Shown piece by piece: positions 5,307 to 8,092 of a stretch of DNA of 8,092 nt. Position 1 is the stretch's first letter, and each line of letters begins with the position of its first letter. The notes below the pieces were generated by a model, which worked only from the letters and a program-made list of their open reading frames with translations, searched no databases and was not told the DNA's origin. Where the stretch lies: NCBI GenBank assembly GCA_903893335.1, contig CAITLX010000595.1, forward strand, positions 1 to 8,092. Direction: 5' to 3'. This stretch comes from an uncultured delta proteobacterium. Its GTDB lineage: Bacteria > Myxococcota_A > Polyangia > Polyangiales > Polyangiaceae. The position numbers and the translations under genes were made by a program.

Positions 5307-6251
5307 TCAGATGAAAAGATCGCTGATCGAGTCGCTGTGGTGGATGCGGCGAATGGCCTCGCCGAGGAGGCGAGCGATGGAAACTTGGCGAATCTTGCCC
5401 GAGCGAATGGCCTCGGCAGAGAGGGGGATGGTGTTGGTGAAGACGACCTCGCGCAGCGGCGAGTCGATGATGCGCGCGACGGCGGGGCCCGAGAGCACCG
5501 CGTGCGTGGCGCAGGCCGAGACGCTCGTCGCGCCCTGCTCCATGAGCGCGCGGGCGGCCTGGCAGAGGGTGCCGGCGGTGTCGACCAGATCGTCGACGAT
5601 GATGCAGTCCTTGCCGCGCACGTCGCCGATGAGGTTCATGACCTCGCTCTCGTTGGCGCGCTCGCGACGCTTGTCGATGATGGCGAGCGAGGCGCCGATG
5701 CGCTTGGAGTACGCGCGGGCGCGCTCGACGCCGCCGGCGTCGGGCGAGACGACGCACGCTGCCTCGCCGAAGTTCTTCTTGAGGTAGCCGTCGAGGAAGA
5801 CCGGCAGCGCGAAGAGGTTGTCCGACGGGATGTTGAAGAAGCCCTGGATCTGGCCGGCGTGCAGATCGACCGACACGACGCGATCGACGCCGGCGGTGAC
5901 GATGAGGTCGGCCACGAGCTTGGACGTGATGGGCGTGCGCGGGGCGGCCTTGCGGTCCTGCCGGGCGTAGCCGTAGTACGGGATGACCGCGGTGATGGAG
6001 CCAGCCGACGCGCGACGGAGCGCGTCGGACATGATGAGCAGCTCCATCAGGTTGTCGTTCACCGGCGAGCAGGTCGGCTGCACGATGTACGTGTCGACGC
6101 CGCGGACGTTCTCCTTGATCTCGCAGAACGTCTCGCCGTCGCTGAAGCTCGTGACGCGCGCCGTGCCGAGCGGCGTCTGCAGCACGTGCGCGATCTCCGC
6201 CGCGAGCGCGGGGTTCGCGTTGCCCGTGAAGATGCAGAGCTTCTTGAACAC
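5307..6251 (-). CDS. prs: Ribose-phosphate pyrophosphokinase (PRPP synthase)
   Basis: Prs transfers pyrophosphate from ATP to ribose-5-phosphate, giving PRPP for purine, pyrimidine, NAD, histidine and tryptophan synthesis. From the GTG at 6251 the protein is 314 residues (E. coli 315), starting FKKLCIFTGNANPALA. An upstream ATG at 6287 would add 12 residues unlike the family. The GGAGG six bases before the GTG settles the start. The catalytic flexible loop YARQDRK lies at 95-101 and the metal/ATP region DLHAGQIQGFF at 129-139 with catalytic His131. Lys194 and Arg196 sit in IDKRRER, and the PRPP-binding loop IIVDDLVDTAGT is at 217-228. All catalytic elements of class I PRPP synthase are present. 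It is the first gene of the minus-strand housekeeping transcript, with its own candidate promoter. Confidence 0.97.
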   Translation of the reverse strand: MFKKLCIFTGNANPALAAEIAHVLQTPLGTARVTSFSDGETFCEIKENVRGVDTYIVQPTCSPVNDNLMELLIMSDALRRASAGSITAVIPYYGYARQDRKAAPRTPITSKLVADLIVTAGVDRVVSVDLHAGQIQGFFNIPSDNLFALPVFLDGYLKKNFGEAACVVSPDAGGVERARAYSKRIGASLAIIDKRRERANESEVMNLIGDVRGKDCIIVDDLVDTAGTLCQAARALMEQGATSVSACATHAVLSGPAVARIIDSPLREVVFTNTIPLSAEAIRSGKIRQVSIARLLGEAIRRIHHSDSISDLFI

Positions 6252-6257
6252 CGATCG

Positions 6258-6262
6258 CCTCC
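6258..6262 (-). promoter_or_regulatory. Shine-Dalgarno site fixing the prs GTG start
   Basis: The minus strand reads GGAGG followed by a 6-nt spacer (CGATCG) and the GTG at 6251. This is close to ideal and decides for the GTG start over the in-frame ATG at 6287, which has no comparable site. Confidence 0.85.
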
Positions 6263-6378
6263 GGACCAAGCCCCCCTCGGACCCCACCCCCGGGCACCGC
6301 TGGAGCGGGCCAAGGCTGCGTTTGCGAAGGGAATTTCGCGATCACGCTCCGCTTGAGCGCACACCGCGAGGGGCCGGA

Positions 6379-6407
6379 GGCTTAGCAGCGGGCCCCGGGC
6401 ATGTCAA
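6379..6407 (-). promoter_or_regulatory. Candidate promoter of the prs operon
   Basis: On the minus strand a perfect TTGACA (-35, at 6407-6402) is followed by a 17-nt spacer and TAAGCC (6384-6379) at the -10 position. The -35 and spacing match the housekeeping sigma consensus, but the -10 is poor (two of six bases). Strong TTGAC with a weak -10 is typical of housekeeping promoters in high-GC delta-proteobacteria. It would give a leader of about 120 nt before the prs GTG. It lies between the enoyl-CoA hydratase stop and prs, where a new transcript is expected. Confidence 0.5.
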
Positions 6408-6410
6408 CGA

Positions 6411-6428
6411 GGGGCCTTCGCGAGCCCC
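6411..6428 (-). terminator. Weak terminator-like hairpin after the enoyl-CoA hydratase gene
   Basis: A 5-bp GC stem (GGGGC at 6411-6415, GCCCC at 6424-6428) with an 8-nt loop lies 8 nt past the enoyl-CoA hydratase stop and directly before the -35 of the candidate prs promoter. No U-run is present apart from the TT of TTGACA. It could separate the two transcripts, but the stem is short and such repeats are common in GC-rich DNA. Confidence 0.25.
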
Positions 6429-6436
6429 GAGCGGCG

Positions 6437-7222
6437 TCAGCCGCCGGTGAAGGCAGCCTTGCGCTTCTCGAGGAAGGCCGCCATGCCCTCGCGCTGGTCG
6501 GCGCTGCCGAACAGCCCGCCGAAGGCCTGGGCCTCGAGCTCGTTGGCGACGGCCAGGTCGGCGTCGGCGCCGCGGAGCATGACGCGCTTGGCCTGCGCCA
6601 CCGCGAGCGGCCCCTTGGAGGCGATCTTGTGGGCGACCTCGAGCACCTTCGCGCGCAGCTCGGCGTGCGGCACGACGGCGTTGACCAGCCCGATGCCGAG
6701 CGCGGCCTGCGCGTCGAGGATGTCGCCGGTGTAGACGAGCTCGCGGGCGCGGCCGACGCCGACGCGCCGCCCGAGCCGCTGCGTGCCGCCGAAGCCGGGG
6801 ATGACGCCGAGGTTGACCTCGGGCTGGCCGAACTTCGCGCGGTCGCTCGCGTAGATGAAGTCGCACGCGAGGGCGAGCTCGCAGCCGCCGCCGAGCGCGA
6901 AGCCGTTGACCGCCGCGAGCACGGGGAACGGCGCGGCCTCGAGCAGCGCCCCGAGGCGGTGGCCCGTGTCGGACATCGCCTTGGCCTGCGCAGGCGCGAG
7001 CGCGCGCATCTCGGCGATGTCGGCGCCGGCGACGAACGCCTTGTCGCCTGCGCCCGTGAGGATGGCGGCGCGCGGCGGGGGCTCGCCCACCAGGAGCGCG
7101 TGGAACGCGGTGGTGAGCGCGCGCAGCACCGCGAGGTTGAGCGCGTTGAGCTTGTCGGGGCGGTTGATCGTGACGACGGCGACGGGGCCGTCGTGCTCGA
7201 CCAGGACGAGCGGGCTTTCCAT
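6437..7222 (-). CDS. Enoyl-CoA hydratase, crotonase family
   Basis: The enzyme adds water across a 2-enoyl-CoA to give 3-hydroxyacyl-CoA (261 residues, typical length). The CoA-binding and oxyanion-hole elements AGADIAEM (65-72) and ALGGGCELALACD (109-121) are intact. Both catalytic glutamates are visible: Glu115 in GGGCE and Glu135 in FGQPEVNLG, 20 residues apart as in classical hydratases. This argues against isomerase-only or hydrolase members. IPGFGGTQRL at 141-150 follows. The C-terminal helical part ends EKRKAAFTGG. The ATG at 7222 has a GGAG nine bases upstream. The gene follows hbd by 25 nt, so the two probably form an operon catalysing consecutive steps. It could be called crt-like or paaF-like; the exact chain-length preference cannot be read from sequence. 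Confidence 0.93.
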   Translation of the reverse strand: MESPLVLVEHDGPVAVVTINRPDKLNALNLAVLRALTTAFHALLVGEPPPRAAILTGAGDKAFVAGADIAEMRALAPAQAKAMSDTGHRLGALLEAAPFPVLAAVNGFALGGGCELALACDFIYASDRAKFGQPEVNLGVIPGFGGTQRLGRRVGVGRARELVYTGDILDAQAALGIGLVNAVVPHAELRAKVLEVAHKIASKGPLAVAQAKRVMLRGADADLAVANELEAQAFGGLFGSADQREGMAAFLEKRKAAFTGG

Positions 7223-7247
7223 GGGTGGGGGCTCCGTGGGCGGGGGC

Positions 7248-8092
7248 TCAGCGGTCGAACGCGCGGCCGACCTTCTGGCCGTGGTCGTCGTAGACGTAGA
7301 AGCCGCGGCCCGTCTTCTTGCCGTACCAGCCGGCGGCGACGAGGTTTCGCAGCAGCGTGGCGGGGCGGTACTTGTCGTCGCCGAACTCGCGGTGCAGCAC
7401 CTCGGCGATGTGCAGCAGCGTGTCGAGGCCGATGAGGTCGGCGAGCTCGAGCGGGCCCATCGGGTGGTTGAGCCCGAGCCGCGCGCCGAGGTCGATGTCC
7501 TCGGGGGTGCCGAGCCCCTCTTGCAGGGCGAAGCAGGCCTCGTTGAGGAACGGCACGAGCATGCGGTTGACGACGAAGCCGGGCTGGTCCTTCGACGTGA
7601 TGACCGTCTTGCCCATGCGCAGCGCGAGGTCGCGCACCGTCTCGTAGGTCTCGCCGGAGGTCTGCACGGCGCGCACGATCTCGACGAGCTTCATGAGCGG
7701 CACGGGGTTCATGAAGTGCATCCCGATGACGCGGTCGGGGCGCGACACCGCGCCGGCCAGCTTCGTGATCGAGATGGACGAGGTGTTGGACGCGAGGATG
7801 GCCCCCGCCTTCATGGCCTCGTCGGCGGCGCGAAAGAGGCGCTGCTTGACCTCGAAGGCCTCGACCGCGGCCTCGACGACGATGTCGGCCTCGGCGAGCG
7901 CGCCGATGCCCGACGCCGGCACGAGCCGCTCGAGCACCTCGAGGCGCGCCTCGGCCGTGATCTTCCCCTTGTCGAGCTGCTTGGCGAGGATGGCCCCGAT
8001 GAGGTCCTTGCCCTTCTGCGCGAGCTCCTGGCTCGCGTCGACCATCAGGACGCGGAAGCCTGTCTGCGCAGCGACCTGCGCGATGCCGCGCC
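7248..8092 (-). CDS. hbd: 3-hydroxybutyryl-CoA dehydrogenase (N-terminus outside window)
   Basis: The enzyme oxidises 3-hydroxyacyl-CoA to 3-ketoacyl-CoA, or the reverse, using a nicotinamide cofactor. The frame runs through the right edge. It reads RGIAQVAAQTGFRVLMVD, the second half of the Rossmann GxGxMGxGIAQ fold, so only about 10-15 N-terminal residues are missing and an internal Met at 8045 is not the start. The acidic residue closing that strand (VLMVD) favours NAD over NADP. Numbered from that Met, catalytic His110 (HFMNP) and Glu122 (KLVEIV) are 12 apart as in the family, with Ser89 (NTSS) and Asn160 (VVNR) also placed correctly. The C-terminal domain carries GFVVNRMLVPFLNEA and LNHPMGPLELADLIGLD and ends FYVYDDHGQKVGRAFDR. 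It precedes the enoyl-CoA hydratase by 25 nt. Confidence 0.95.
   Translation of the reverse strand, partial: RGIAQVAAQTGFRVLMVDASQELAQKGKDLIGAILAKQLDKGKITAEARLEVLERLVPASGIGALAEADIVVEAAVEAFEVKQRLFRAADEAMKAGAILASNTSSISITKLAGAVSRPDRVIGMHFMNPVPLMKLVEIVRAVQTSGETYETVRDLALRMGKTVITSKDQPGFVVNRMLVPFLNEACFALQEGLGTPEDIDLGARLGLNHPMGPLELADLIGLDTLLHIAEVLHREFGDDKYRPATLLRNLVAAGWYGKKTGRGFYVYDDHGQKVGRAFDR

Noticed and set aside
3920..5314. 464-residue open frame on the plus strand opposite pth and rplY
   Set aside because: It is the antisense of two unmistakable genes. Its composition (runs of Arg, Ala, Asp, Glu, Leu) is what a GC-rich complement produces, and no motif is recognisable.
5181..6356. 391-residue open frame on the plus strand opposite prs
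   Set aside because: It overlaps the whole of prs, which has every catalytic motif, and the plus-strand translation is low in complexity and unlike known proteins.

Overview
The window is a GC-rich bacterial chromosome segment with strong G/C preference at third codon positions. It is dominated by a housekeeping cluster on the minus strand. Read in the direction of transcription, the order is hbd (cut by the right edge), an enoyl-CoA hydratase, prs, rplY, pth, rpsF, rpsR, rplI and dnaB. The prs-rplY-pth-rpsF-rpsR-rplI-dnaB order is a known delta-proteobacterial arrangement. With the GC bias, the Zn-ligand form of S18, the long CTC-type L25 and weak -10 elements, it suggests Myxococcota or a related delta-proteobacterial lineage. 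That assignment is inference; no rRNA or lineage-specific marker is present.

Layout: 2-160 (+) is the 3' end of an unrecognised gene. 184-855 (+) encodes an unrecognised 223-residue protein with a signal-peptide-like N-terminus and a His-Gly-Ser domain that may have an ADP-ribosyltransferase-like fold. It converges on dnaB (862-2322, -), with 6 bp between the stop codons. Then come rplI (2483-2935), rpsR (2948-3247), rpsF (3250-3771), pth (3893-4540), rplY (4583-5272) and prs (5307-6251), all minus. A 185-bp spacer with a good -35 element separates prs from the enoyl-CoA hydratase (6437-7222) and hbd (7248-8092, partial). No stretch over 300 bases lacks a gene.

How the genes relate: PRPP synthase feeds nucleotide and amino acid synthesis. 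L25, S6, S18 and L9 are ribosomal proteins, Pth recycles peptidyl-tRNA, and DnaB unwinds the replication fork, so the cluster links growth-related translation and replication. The rpsF-rpsR-rplI block is tightly packed (2- and 12-nt gaps with strong Shine-Dalgarno sequences). The rplY-pth, pth-rpsF and rplI-dnaB spacers all contain GC-rich hairpins that may tune expression within the operon. The enoyl-CoA hydratase and 3-hydroxyacyl-CoA dehydrogenase form a separate pair catalysing consecutive steps of beta-oxidation or its reverse.

I see no mobile element, CRISPR array, tRNA, rRNA or convincing new multi-gene system. The items most worth a second look are the His-Gly-Ser protein, the candidate S6:S18 leader before rpsF, the two strong hairpins before dnaB, and an insertion in the DnaB motor domain.
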